Shown here: in pieces, positions 29,845 to 39,363 of the stretch | Position numbering within the stretch: position 1 is the first letter of the stretch | Layout of the letters: every line of letters starts with the position of its first letter | Assembly (NCBI GenBank): GCA_039105265.1 | Contig: JAPFFF010000009.1 | Location: 4,464,001 to 4,528,000 of the forward strand | DNA from: Tritrichomonas musculus | Lineage: Eukaryota; Parabasalia; Tritrichomonadida; Tritrichomonadidae | Direction: 5' to 3' | Length of the DNA: 64,000 nt | Program-made: the position numbers and the translations under genes | The notes under the pieces: model-generated | Seen by the model: the letters and a program-made list of their open reading frames with translations, nothing else | Told to the model about the DNA's origin: nothing | Database searches by the model: none

Positions 29845-30313
29845 TAGGCTTGTTATATCTCGATAATCGATATCAATTATCAGTACGTTTTTTGATATTG
29901 ATAACAAAGTTATTAATTTGTTAATCGATATCGATATCAAATATCGAGAAAAATTTTGATATCAAGAAAAAAAATTTTTGAAAGTATTCAAATTTTTTTA
30001 GAAATGAAAAATTCAAATATATTTGTTTATAATAAATTTAAACTTATAAAAAAACAGAATATATGTTTTATCTAAGTGATATATTATTATACAAATAGAA
30101 AAATAAAATCTAATCATTTTTAGCAAGTGAAAAAAGTCTGATAATGATTGGTAATCAATAATCGTTATCAAATTTACAATATTTTTCATATAACATTTCT
30201 TATTTGGTTAACGATTTCCTGAGAATATCGATATCAGGTTAACAAACTAATAATGGATTATCAAGAATAAAAAAGTGTCAATTCTGATATCGATTCTCAG
30301 AATAACATGCCTA
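29845..30313. mobile_element. Foldback/MITE-like element rich in GATATC
   Basis: About 470 bp with imperfect inverted ends: taggcttgttat plus cgataatcgatatcaatt at the left (29845-29880), and its diverged reverse complement, ending aataacatgccta, at 30280-30313. A second pair of internal arms (tattaatttgttaatcgat near 29910 and its partner near 30225-30255) also folds back. The motif tcgatatc recurs several times. There is no coding capacity. The size and structure fit a non-autonomous DNA element. The family is unknown, and chance similarity in A/T-rich DNA cannot be excluded for the inner arms. Confidence 0.45.
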
Positions 30314-30402
30314 ATATGCACATTATCAATTGTTTTTTGAGATGACAAGCTTTTGCATCCATTATCCGTTTAGAAAAAAAATCAAACAAACAAAAAGGAA
30401 TT

Positions 30403-30894
30403 ATGGAAGTGTCAAAAACGCCAACACTTAAGATTTATAATAATAAACCAAAAGTATTCGGAAAGTCATCACGTAACGCTTCGAGTGTTGCTTCTGAGTC
30501 TATGAGTGAGACTCAAAAAGGACCAAAACTCGCAATTAAGAAATCAAATCATAAGACAACAAACGAAAATCTAGCAAAAACATCACAAACAACAAAAAAG
30601 AGATAATCATAAATTCCATTATATACAACAGAGGCCATTCACAATTCCACAGAGCCAAACTTAGATGACGCAATTTATTATACTGAAGATTTGCATATTC
30701 AGCAATAAAAGCATGATCGACTACCATCTGTTGCATCAAAAAACTCCAAAGCTTCAAAACAATCAAAATCATCAACATACAACTTTAAGCAGCAATCTCG
30801 AACTCAAAACTTTAATTATAAACCTCATAATGATTCAACTATTTCAACTCCATCAACAACAAAAACCTCTCAAAGAAAACAATCAAATTAATAT
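30403..30894 (+). pseudogene. Decayed low-complexity gene
   Basis: Starts with a 67-codon open stretch (MEVSKTPTLKIYNNKPKVFG) that ends at 30606. After a frame change the same kind of sequence resumes: STEPNLDDAIYYTEDLHI, a stop, then Ser/Lys/Gln-rich blocks such as LPSVASKNSKASKQSKS and NFNYKPHNDSTISTPSTT, ending near 30890. It looks like a host Ser/Lys-rich hypothetical gene broken at least twice. The first part alone could still be expressed. No domain was recognised. Confidence 0.4.
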
Positions 30895-30964
30895 CAGGTA
30901 AATACTGTACATCAAAATGGTTTTTTCTGTTCCTGCATCGTCGAAAAATTGAATCAAATTTTGA

Positions 30965-32885
30965 TAGTTTAATATTCGTTGATGTCATCAATTGATGATA
31001 CACCGTTCTTGTAATATATTTTTATTGGTTCTTTGCTGTCTTCATCTAATCGTTCAACTTTTTCGTTATCGTTCGAGTATTGGTCAATAAAATGACTACA
31101 TGCTTGAAATGCTTCATCAAAGTTCTCAGGTTCATTGATTATGAAAATATGAATCATTCTTTGATCGTACTCCTTTATAGCCAAACTTTTCGAGGTATTC
31201 AATAAATTCAGCATTTTCATTGTTGAATCTGATGTCTTCATATCGTTGAGGTTGTTTGTTTGTCTTTAGCGGTAATCGTCTTAATACCTCGAAAAGTTTG
31301 GCTGTACTCCTATCATTGAAGATATCAACAATGAATCTCCACAGTTACATGAATTTTCATTCATATTTGTTTCATAATTATGTATCATTTCATTTATTAT
31401 ATCTTCTGGTGTATATTTTACAATACTTTTTATTTTTCTTTGATAACTCACAATATTTTGATGAAATTCGATTTGAAATTATGATCACGATCTATAATTT
31501 CATGTATAATTCTCTTTATTGAGGTCAAAAGCTCATTTCGTCTGGGAGTATAAGCATTCATGTGCCCATGGCAACTTTCTATTTGATTCGTGCATTCGAA
31601 ACCAGTACCGTTCTTGCATTGAAACATATTTCCAAAGCAGAGAGTTATCTATGATAATTTCGTTATCTATGAAGTCAAGTCCTGCTTTTTTTAGAATATT
31701 CTTTAATTTTTTAATTTTTGCTTTGAAAGATCTTTCCAAGAGTTTTCATATAGCTGTTTAAGAGCTTTATAATCTTTATCACAGGTTGCTAGAACAAGGT
31801 TTCCAACCTTATAAGAAAATTGCGACTTTTTTAAACTGACCAAAAAGTGTCTTAAACATAATATGTGTTTAATTCCTTGCTTCTTTACTGATGATTTTAA
31901 TGCTTGTCTCCGATCGGACTGTATTACATCTATATATTGTGTTATTGGAAAGCCATAAACGTTCTGAAAAGTAGAAAAAAATCTATATATATATCTTCAT
32001 CTTCAGTTAAACTAAAACTGAAACCAATAGGAATTCCTACATTAAATGAAATTAATGTAGGAATTGATGTTATATAATTATATAAAATTGAAAATGTAGT
32101 GTCAAGTTGCATTCCTCTAACATATTCATTTTTTATCAAGTCACTGGCAAATGGACTTAAGTAAGTTCCTCCAAGGACAAAATAAGGGCCTTCTTCAAGA
32201 TCTATTTTATCTAATTTTCTGCCAGTGTCATTGTGCTGGATCAACTTTAAGTACAAGTATCCTTCACAATTAGATTTAAGCATTTTCAAATCTACTTTTT
32301 CATAAGTTATTTTTCTTATAAAAGATGTATAACAATTGAAAATGTGAGCAGTATCATCACAATAAGATGAAATATCATTATCAACAAAAAAAGATGCAAA
32401 AGATCTGAAAATCGATGAGAAATCCTCTTCGGAATAATATAATAATGGAGAACCTCTGATTAATGCTCGTGTACCAGTTGATTTTATATTTAAAACAAAA
32501 GTAAGTTTGTACCATGATGCATTTATGAATTCAGTATTCCAAGATTCAATAAGACTTTTGCTTGCATTAACTATGATGCTTTCTGTTATGTTACAAATTA
32601 TATGTTTTTTCTGGATCTTACTCGCAATTAAATCTAAAAAAAGAGTAATGTATCCCAGTTGCTTTTATTTGGTTTCTACAGCCATTTTAAGAATCTATTC
32701 TCTACCCAGTAAATTCTTTTAGAACTATTGATAATAATGTAAATGACCATTGTGAATCATCAGGAGTTATAATAAAATAGGAAGCTCTGTTGTAGTCACG
32801 ATTCCTCATGCTAAGAGTCCAAAGTTTGATAAAGTCAATACAATCGTTAGTTGATTGATTGTTGTTTATTGTTACTTCCATAAAT
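30965..32885 (-). pseudogene. MULE-type (Mutator-like) transposase relic
   Basis: A minus-strand coding relic of nearly 2 kb with several stops and frame changes. In order: MEVTINNNQSTNDCIDFIKL (32883); LLYYSEEDFSSIFRSFASFF near 32450; the catalytic-core start GPYFVLGGTYLSPFASDL, then GMQLDTTFSILY with the first Asp of the triad (about 32103), then FNVGIPIGFSFSLTEDEDIY; then VIQSDRRQALKSS (second Asp, about 31915) and KHILCLRHFLVSL. Then WKYVSMQERYWFRMHES (about 31630) and finally a CNCGD zinc-knuckle-like piece and an EPENFDEAFQACSHFI tail. These match the MULE order, and this family is described in T. vaginalis. No terminal inverted repeats were found. Confidence 0.65.
31179..31303. repeat. 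Perfect 21-bp inverted repeat inside the transposase relic
   Basis: agccaaacttttcgaggtatt at 31179-31199 is exactly reverse-complementary to 31283-31303, with an 83-bp loop. Both arms fall in the C-terminal part of the decayed transposase. Confidence 0.8.
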
Positions 32886-33264
32886 AAATGAAATGAAAGA
32901 TATAGTGTACGTTCATTCAGCGTTAATACTTTAAAACGTATTGTATACGTTATTATAATCAATCCTAACAAGTATGTTATAAAGTATTTAATAACTTAAG
33001 TTTCAATATAACGAGCTTATAATTGAGAAGTATATTTAGCTGTTAATGAAGAATTGAATAATCTTCTTAACGGATCTTAAAAGTTGCAATGGCTTGTAGA
33101 TATTTTAAAAATTTTTAAACTCTGAATAATGAGCATAAATTTAAGAAGAATGTTTAGTTGTAAACAAAAGATTGATGAATATTACAAAAATAGAAGATCA
33201 ACTAGTATGTAATGCTTACAACTCGTGTTTGCTATTAATTTGAAAAATATATATATATGGCAGA

Positions 33265-34121
33265 GCCTTAACCGTCAGAATTGGCCTTAACCGTCATAAC
33301 AATATTTACGGAAATAAACATTTACCATTCAATTAAAATATCAGATAAAATAAGATTGGTGTTAAAAAGTGATTTGTATGAATTAATCAAATCTTTACCA
33401 GATAAGGATATATTTAAATTTCTTAAATCGAGTCATTCTCTCTTTTCTTTACTAAAAAATCAAATTCTAAGTCCAGATCCATGTTCGATTGGTAGACCAA
33501 CTAAATTACTTACTGAATCGTAGCAAAAAATACGTCAATGGTTAGTTGATTGTGCAAAAAATAATGATTCCCCAATTAAAAGAGAATTTAAACAACGCTG
33601 CGTTTTTTTTTTTTTTTTTTTTTTTTTAGAAGAACAAAAATTTGATGGGAGCTTCTCAAAAAATTATTTTGACACATTACTCAAAAGAATTGCTCCTGAT
33701 TATGAGATAAGAGTTGTCCAACCTGTTGATTTTGAAAGCACATCTCCATTCGAACGGACTGCAGCAGCATCTGTAAATTTTGGAAACCGACTGATGCTTT
33801 CCGAACCTACAGATGCTTCCCAAGCTTATCACTTTAGATTTTTTGAAACTGATTCCAGATTGGAGAATGATTGATGATAAAGAAAAAGAACTTGAAAAAA
33901 ATGATGAAATAGCCTCAATTGCTAATTCATTTTTTGATAAGGATTTTTTAGACCAATTTGAAAACGATTCAAATTTTATGAATATGTTTGAAGCAATTGT
34001 TTTAATGGAAATAGAATCAATTGATGATTTTATTAATATTTTTTGTATCAATGACCTATTCCAATTTTTTTTTGACCCAACATTTCATTCAGTTTTTTTG
34101 AAAACAACACAAAAAGTTTAG
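33265..34121 (+). pseudogene. Transposase N-terminal fragment (pogo/CENP-B-like DDE family, tentative)
   Basis: A plus-strand relic. It reads LYELIKSLPDKDIFKFLKSS, then SIGRPTKLLTES followed by a stop, KIRQWLVDCAKNNDSPIKRE, a run of over 20 T, then FSKNYFDTLLKRIAPDYEIR and VQPVDFESTSPFERTAAA. This order (GRP-T/P-K-L, helix, NYF..L...APDYE.R.VQP) is that of the N-terminal DNA-binding part of trichomonad DDE-superfamily transposases. The catalytic DDE part is absent. A second open stretch (33813-34121, IANSFFDKDFLDQFENDS) may be part of it or something else. Two 13-bp copies of gccttaaccgtca (33265, 33284) sit just upstream. Confidence 0.45.
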
Positions 34122-34301
34122 TCATTTAATTTCTTATTGCTCTTAATTGGTTCATAATGAGAAATGACTACAGAAAAGTGATCAAAATGTCGCAAGAGCA
34201 TTTTTGGACTGAATTCCGAATTTTCCAAACATACCAATACATCAAAAACAAACAATACAAAGATTGCACAAATTGAGGTAATCATGATTATGAAAATATT
34301 C

Positions 34302-34668
34302 AGTCACTCAAAAATGTGTGAACCCAAAACCCAAAAAAATGTTCCTTTGTATTTTTTCTGGGTTTGAGATATATTTATAATCTATATCTTTTGGCCATTC
34401 TAGCACAACATTAAACCCAAAAAATATTCATAAAAAACAAGATTTTCCTAATCATCAAAATCCACTTTTTGAATGCATCATTAACAAATAAATATTAATA
34501 TCTTATGTTAAAAAAGGGGAATAATAATAAAAACATTATTTTTAATTTTGAAACAATTAATAAAGTAATATTATATCTTAAACACATTTGAACGCAGAAT
34601 ACTTATTGACTTATGTCTCAAACACAATTTTTTTTCTCGTTTTTGTGTTCATACATTTTTGAGTGAGT
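34302..34668. mobile_element. Miniature inverted-repeat element (mariner-MITE-like), 367 bp
   Basis: Inverted ends of 28 bp match at 25 positions: left agtcactcaaaaatgtgtga (34302 onward), right the reverse complement of the sequence ending acatttttgagtgagt (34641-34668). Similarity continues inward (ctgggtttgagatatat against ttgtgtttgagacata). A TA dinucleotide lies at the right edge and CA at the left, which would suit a mutated TA target duplication. No coding capacity. A mariner link is inferred from the end length and the TA. Confidence 0.55.
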
Positions 34669-35278
34669 ATAGTGAACAATTAATGCGTATTAATCTAAGA
34701 AAAGAATAAATTCACGCAATTCTTGAAAACAGGCTTATAGATGGAAACAATTAGCAGAAATAAATGAAATTATTATGGAATTAGCACAACAGTAAAATTG
34801 CTTTCCTCAAATTTATTCTCTGCTGAATCTATTGTTGATTTTTCTTCAATAATTTCATTTTTATTTTTCTGTTTGGTGACTTCTACATCACTTTTTCATT
34901 TACTTCGTGACAGTTAAAAAATCACGCCATCTTATATACTACTATTACTTAATAAATGAGTTCAATTTTCCATTTATAATTTTTAAAATTAAATTTCTTT
35001 TCAAAAAGTACGAAAATTTGTGGGAAAATCAATTAAGTGTTTTATTCAAAAAACATTCAAAAATTCAAAGTTTTTATAAAAATTATTTTTATAATATATA
35101 CTCATATATATACATAAATCATTTTTTTTTTTTGCGTGATTTCACCAAGTAAATTTCAAATTCAATTTTTTCTGAAAGGCGAAATTAAAGATGAATTTAG
35201 ACCTAGATATTTACATTCAAATGAAACCGATTTATTGAAAATTAAAAAAATTTATAAATCTAGATTAAAGCTTAGAAA
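34669..35278. other. Intergenic before the Rab gene
   Basis: 610 bp, A/T-rich. On the minus strand 34790-34900 still reads SDVEVTKQKNKNEIIEEKST, perhaps the last trace of a decayed gene. An 81-codon open stretch at 34907-35152 is Phe/Lys/Asn/Tyr-rich A/T sequence and not convincing as a gene. The Rab promoter should lie within the last 100 bases. Confidence 0.35.
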
Positions 35279-35872
35279 ATGACTGAAGAAGGAAAACCAT
35301 CATTAAAAGTTATTTTAGTTGGAAGTAGCGGTGTAGGAAAAACTTCCCTTGTTAGCGCATTTTTCGAGAATCCATTTGAAAATCAAGATCTGCCTACCGT
35401 TGCACCAGCGTCATGCACAGCTACAGTAAAACTTGACGGAAATGTTTCAGTATGCCTTCAAATATGGGATACTGCTGGCCAAGAGCGTTTTCAGTCAATT
35501 TCCCAAATGTTTTATCGCGACTCGCATGTCGCTTTTGTTTGTTATGACAAAGATCGCGAAGATACTGTCGAACAATGGGTTGAACGAGTTAGGACTCAAG
35601 TTCCACAATGCAATATTATTCTTGTTACTACAAAAGCTGACCTCCTTTCTCAAGAAGAGCAGACAAGCGCCGCAGAAAGAGGTGCAGCACTCATGAAAAC
35701 ATTGAATTGCAAGCTTCATCTTTTAACTTCTGCCTCAACAGGACTTGGAGTTAAAGAATTATTTACTCACGCTGCTCAATTTTATACCAAAGTTAATCCT
35801 TCAAATACAGAAACAGTTAATATAAATGAAAAGAAGAAAGATACTGGCAAAGATAAGAATGGTTGTTGCTGA
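35279..35872 (+). CDS. Rab-family small GTPase
   Basis: A 197-residue Rab. G1 GSSGVGKTS (15-23), switch I Thr40 in DLPTVAP, G3 WDTAGQERF (63-71) and G5 TSAST (150-154). It ends in a twin-Cys prenylation site, GCC at 195-197, after a Lys-rich hypervariable tail. G4 reads TTKAD (117-121) instead of NKxD; Thr for Asn is tolerated in some Rabs but may lower guanine specificity. Rabs control vesicle identity and fusion on endomembranes, and trichomonads have very large Rab families. The subfamily cannot be named safely. The gene is convergent with the C2H2 protein gene and has a more normal G+C content than its flanks. Confidence 0.9.
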   Translation: MTEEGKPSLKVILVGSSGVGKTSLVSAFFENPFENQDLPTVAPASCTATVKLDGNVSVCLQIWDTAGQERFQSISQMFYRDSHVAFVCYDKDREDTVEQWVERVRTQVPQCNIILVTTKADLLSQEEQTSAAERGAALMKTLNCKLHLLTSASTGLGVKELFTHAAQFYTKVNPSNTETVNINEKKKDTGKDKNGCC

Positions 35873-36710
35873 AATAAACAATATTTTTTTCTTTCATTTT
35901 ATATAAGCTCATTTTAAATAATAATATTTCAAATAATAAAATGATATAAATATGAATCTCTTTAAATTTTCTTGCTTTCTTTCTTTCAAACCACTATATA
36001 TTCATGTTATTGCTTTCAATAGAAAAATTAGATTAGCCGATAAGACATTGAAAAATTGAGATCCAAAATTTTTCGCAAGTATTCAAAATTATATCGAAAA
36101 AGCTAAAATAATAAAACTAAAATTTTTGGATTAAAGGCAAACACTCTAAAATTCATGTGAAGTTATGTATTACATTTAATCTCTTCTTCTTGATATTTTT
36201 TATAAACATTACTTTATCGATACAAAACCAAAAAATCTTAACATTTAATAAAACAATTTGCGATCTCATGGAATTTTTTCTTCTCAAACCATATAAATAA
36301 ATAGTAACAGATAGTAGTATATTAGCATTAATAATTTCAGATATCAATTCAATCATTTGGCATATATAATTATTTGACAAAAATATTTTGAGCCAATTTT
36401 TTAATGATAAATAAATTTAATTACATAAAGCTAGAAATAGATCAAAAAATAAGTTCATTAAGCGTTAGTTAATTTCATTAATTCAATTTGTAATTTTCGT
36501 CAAATTGCATGCATTGTACAATTAGTTGCCAACCAATTCTAATCGTTTTTGACTTTTTAATTAATTACTACGAAAGAACTTAATCAATAATATTCGAAAG
36601 TAATAATAATTTTTTTTTTTGAAGTAGCTATTTTCAATTCTAAATAATTAATATTCAATATTTGCGTAATGACATTCATAAAAATTAATTGAAAATTTCT
36701 TTTGAACAAA
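35873..36710. other. Convergent 3' spacer, Rab / C2H2 gene
   Basis: 838 bp of A/T-rich DNA with short Phe/Ile/Lys/Asn-only open stretches and a T run at 36609. No gene, RNA or element was recognised. Confidence 0.5.
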
Positions 36711-37808
36711 TCAACTGAGAGAATCATCAGATTTTGATATAGCCTTTTTAGATAAAGTAGTGCTGTAATTGAAAATATTATGATTGTTGTTATTTTCAAT
36801 AACTTCAATAAAATGACCTTCTTTCGTATTATCACTTTGCAAATTTTCAATATCATCATCATTATCATAATTATGACTTGAAGATTTCTTAATTGATTTC
36901 TCGCTAGGATTATCAAGAATATAACTATCATTTGAATAAGCAAGCTTTCTGTTTGGCGTGCTAATTGGTATATTATGACTATTGCTACTTGTTAGATTAA
37001 AGATATGCTTATCGCTTTTATGAAATGGGCTTGCGTCAATCTGACTTGGATGATTATTTTCGGTTTGATTATTTAAATTATTTATTATTGTTTCATCTGG
37101 ATTTTCTATATCTTGGTATTGAAAGGTATTATTGGTTGTAGTATTAATATTGTCAGAGATCTGATGATGATGATGGCGATGATGACGCCTTCTTTCTCTA
37201 TTACTATATACCATTTCTTCTAATAAATTAAATTTATCAACCATCCATTGATGAAGTTCGTTAATGTTTGTAAAATCTTCGCTTGAATTTTGCTTTTCAG
37301 GAGATTTATCAAAAGAATTTGATTGTTGCGGAATAGTCACATTTATATTACGATTATCATTAATTTTCTCACTTCTTAGACTATTCCATCTATCAGAAAT
37401 ATCATTGTGTATTTTAGAAATATGATCATCTAAATCAACAATGGTTGTAAAAGTATCTAAGCATACTGGACATAAATATCTTTCAACAACATTTTCAGTT
37501 GTTTGCACGTTTTTTGTTTTTTTGAGTTCTTTTTGTAGTTGATTAATTTTTGAATTTAAGTAGACCACATAATTATTATAACTTTTAATTGTACATTGAA
37601 GATTCTGGATTAAATGCCAATATTGATCAGCAGTTCCTGGATAAAAAAACTTTGCTCTTATAAAATTCTTTAGAAATAGATGAAGTTCGTTGCTTTGATT
37701 TGAAACAGAAATTGATGATCGATCAACTGAATCTGAAAGTGACCAATTAAAACCTTCAGTAATCGTTAATAACGGAGAGTGAGAGTATGGAGTAAAAGAT
37801 TTTTTCAT
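36711..37808 (-). CDS. Coiled-coil C2H2 zinc-finger protein (DZIP1-like, tentative)
   Basis: A 365-residue protein. Residues about 40-105 form helices and a coiled coil, followed by a single C2H2 finger with C113, C116, H129 and H134 (CPVC-x12-H-x4-H). Residues about 195-215 carry an Arg/His-rich run, and the remainder is Asn/Ser/Asp-rich and disordered, with KSPEK and TPNRK sites. An N-terminal helical domain, coiled coil and one C2H2 finger is the start of DZIP1/Iguana, a basal-body and ciliary transition-zone protein, which would suit a flagellate. DZIP1 is much longer and similarity is weak. A generic zinc-finger protein is the alternative. Confidence 0.45.
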   Translation of the reverse strand: MKKSFTPYSHSPLLTITEGFNWSLSDSVDRSSISVSNQSNELHLFLKNFIRAKFFYPGTADQYWHLIQNLQCTIKSYNNYVVYLNSKINQLQKELKKTKNVQTTENVVERYLCPVCLDTFTTIVDLDDHISKIHNDISDRWNSLRSEKINDNRNINVTIPQQSNSFDKSPEKQNSSEDFTNINELHQWMVDKFNLLEEMVYSNRERRRHHRHHHHQISDNINTTTNNTFQYQDIENPDETIINNLNNQTENNHPSQIDASPFHKSDKHIFNLTSSNSHNIPISTPNRKLAYSNDSYILDNPSEKSIKKSSSHNYDNDDDIENLQSDNTKEGHFIEVIENNNNHNIFNYSTTLSKKAISKSDDSLS

Positions 37809-38357
37809 TTTATAATGATTTTCATTTCAATTATTAAACGCTCAAATCCAAATCAAAATAAAACTTCATAATCTACCCAAATATCTTAATTAATAAAAAA
37901 AAATATTTAAAAGCGAGTAGGTAAAAAACACTTAATATGATTATTTTCAAATTTTTTATTATTCATCTTCAATATCATTGATAATCATTATTTCTTGTTT
38001 ATGCGAATAAAAAAAATACATCATTATATCTATTAAAAAGTAATATTTATCTAAAATTACATTGAATTAAATCAAAAAATCCTTGTCATTTAATGAGATA
38101 TGATGATATTGAAATAATTCCAAAGACGTTAAGAGCAATTAAAATTGTTTTTTTAATGATTAAATAGTAAGATGAATATTAATATGGGATGTATAATCTT
38201 ATTGCAAATTGTTAATTTAAATTCAAAGAAATATAAAACAAATAAATGGCGCAAACGTGTTTTTTCTATGGTATATTTTATTCAAAAAGTTATCATCGGT
38301 ATACAATTCTTTAAAAAATAAGGCGCCTTTTTGCAACATGAATAACATCACTTAAAA
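37809..38357. promoter_or_regulatory. Divergent promoter region
   Basis: 549 bp between two divergent starts. It contains ttcaaaaagttatc at 38281-38294, 64 bases before the ATG at 38358 (reverse orientation of the recurrent AACTTTTTGAA motif), and a small G/C patch aaataaggcgcc just after. The rest is A/T-rich without other signals. Confidence 0.3.
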
Positions 38358-39263
38358 ATGTCGCTGTCTTTTTTTCGTTCATTTTCAAATCCTGCTAAGA
38401 AAGTTACTTTAAATGAAGAAAAAAGCGACTTAACTCTTTTATGGGAAAGCCATTGTTCACCAATGAAAAAAAGCACATTATCTTTGAAATCTAATTGCGT
38501 TACACCAAAAAGTAAGAAATCGGAAATTAACTTTTTAAATATGCTAGCGGCAGCTAAACCGCAAACGCCAACAAAAAAATTGTTTGTTCCACCTCAAACT
38601 AATCTTTCTCGGCAAAGTTCATTATCGAGGAGCCAAAGTAATAGCAATTGCGAATCATCAGCTAATGATATTCTTTATTCGAGAATTTCAATAACAACAG
38701 ATCAAATATTTTCTATACCTGAAGAAACGAAAGAGTTTGTTTCTTATGTATACGCACCTACATTAAATAACAAAGGAAATTCAGAATTTCAAAACGAAGC
38801 GTGGGAGAACTTCAAAAATAACAACTCAAAGTCTTCAAAATGCAGTGTTGTGTCATCTGCCACTTTTGCATTTATATTTATAAACGAATTTATGTGCCAA
38901 ACAAAAGTGCATGTGAAATCATTTACTGGTACAGCTCGCCAGCAAATCATGGAAATTGTTAATCCTAATAATGATAGCAATGGAATTGATGAAGCAAGTT
39001 TTTTGAATATTGATTATCATAAAGCTATTGAACTTATTGAATCTCTTAATGCAAAAGAGAAGATCAGTATTTTTTCAACAGATCCTTTTCATTATTCAGT
39101 TGTTACACCTTTATCATTTAAATATAGTGAATTTGAATCAGCACAAGGCAAGTTATTTAGGGTTACATTAAATGGATATATGTTTCCTTACCAAGCAAAG
39201 CAGTTGCTAAATGAGAAATCAAAGTTTAATGTTTTTAAGACATCGAAATCTGTTCTTTATTAA
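38358..39263 (+). CDS. Unknown protein, 301 residues
   Basis: Not recognised. The first 110 residues are Ser/Lys/Asn-rich and disordered, with phosphorylation-type sites (HCSPMKKS, CVTPKSKKS, PQTPTKK) and a Ser/Arg stretch (LSRQSSLSRSQS). Residues about 120-300 look folded: EETKEFVSYVYAPTLNN, SATFAFIFINEFMCQTKVHV, IELIESLNAKEKISIFST and FRVTLNGYMFPYQAKQLL, with alternating strands and helices. No membrane segment or signal peptide. It stops 100 bases before the deubiquitinase start on the same strand. Confidence 0.75.
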   Translation: MSLSFFRSFSNPAKKVTLNEEKSDLTLLWESHCSPMKKSTLSLKSNCVTPKSKKSEINFLNMLAAAKPQTPTKKLFVPPQTNLSRQSSLSRSQSNSNCESSANDILYSRISITTDQIFSIPEETKEFVSYVYAPTLNNKGNSEFQNEAWENFKNNNSKSSKCSVVSSATFAFIFINEFMCQTKVHVKSFTGTARQQIMEIVNPNNDSNGIDEASFLNIDYHKAIELIESLNAKEKISIFSTDPFHYSVVTPLSFKYSEFESAQGKLFRVTLNGYMFPYQAKQLLNEKSKFNVFKTSKSVLY

Positions 39264-39363
39264 AATGTGAATTGTGTTTTATTTTGCCTTTTTTCAGAAA
39301 TTCAAACTTTTTCTAAATAATTTATTTTCAATATTTGAATATATTTTGATCGTCTAGAGAAGG

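Noticed and set aside
30403-30606. Intact 67-residue gene
   Set aside because: Sequence of the same style continues after the stop in another frame, so it is more likely the first part of a broken longer gene.
33606-33628. Poly-T tract as the tail of a retroposed copy
   Set aside because: The run lies inside the transposase fragment with coding sequence continuing on both sides, so it is slippage and not a retroposition tail.
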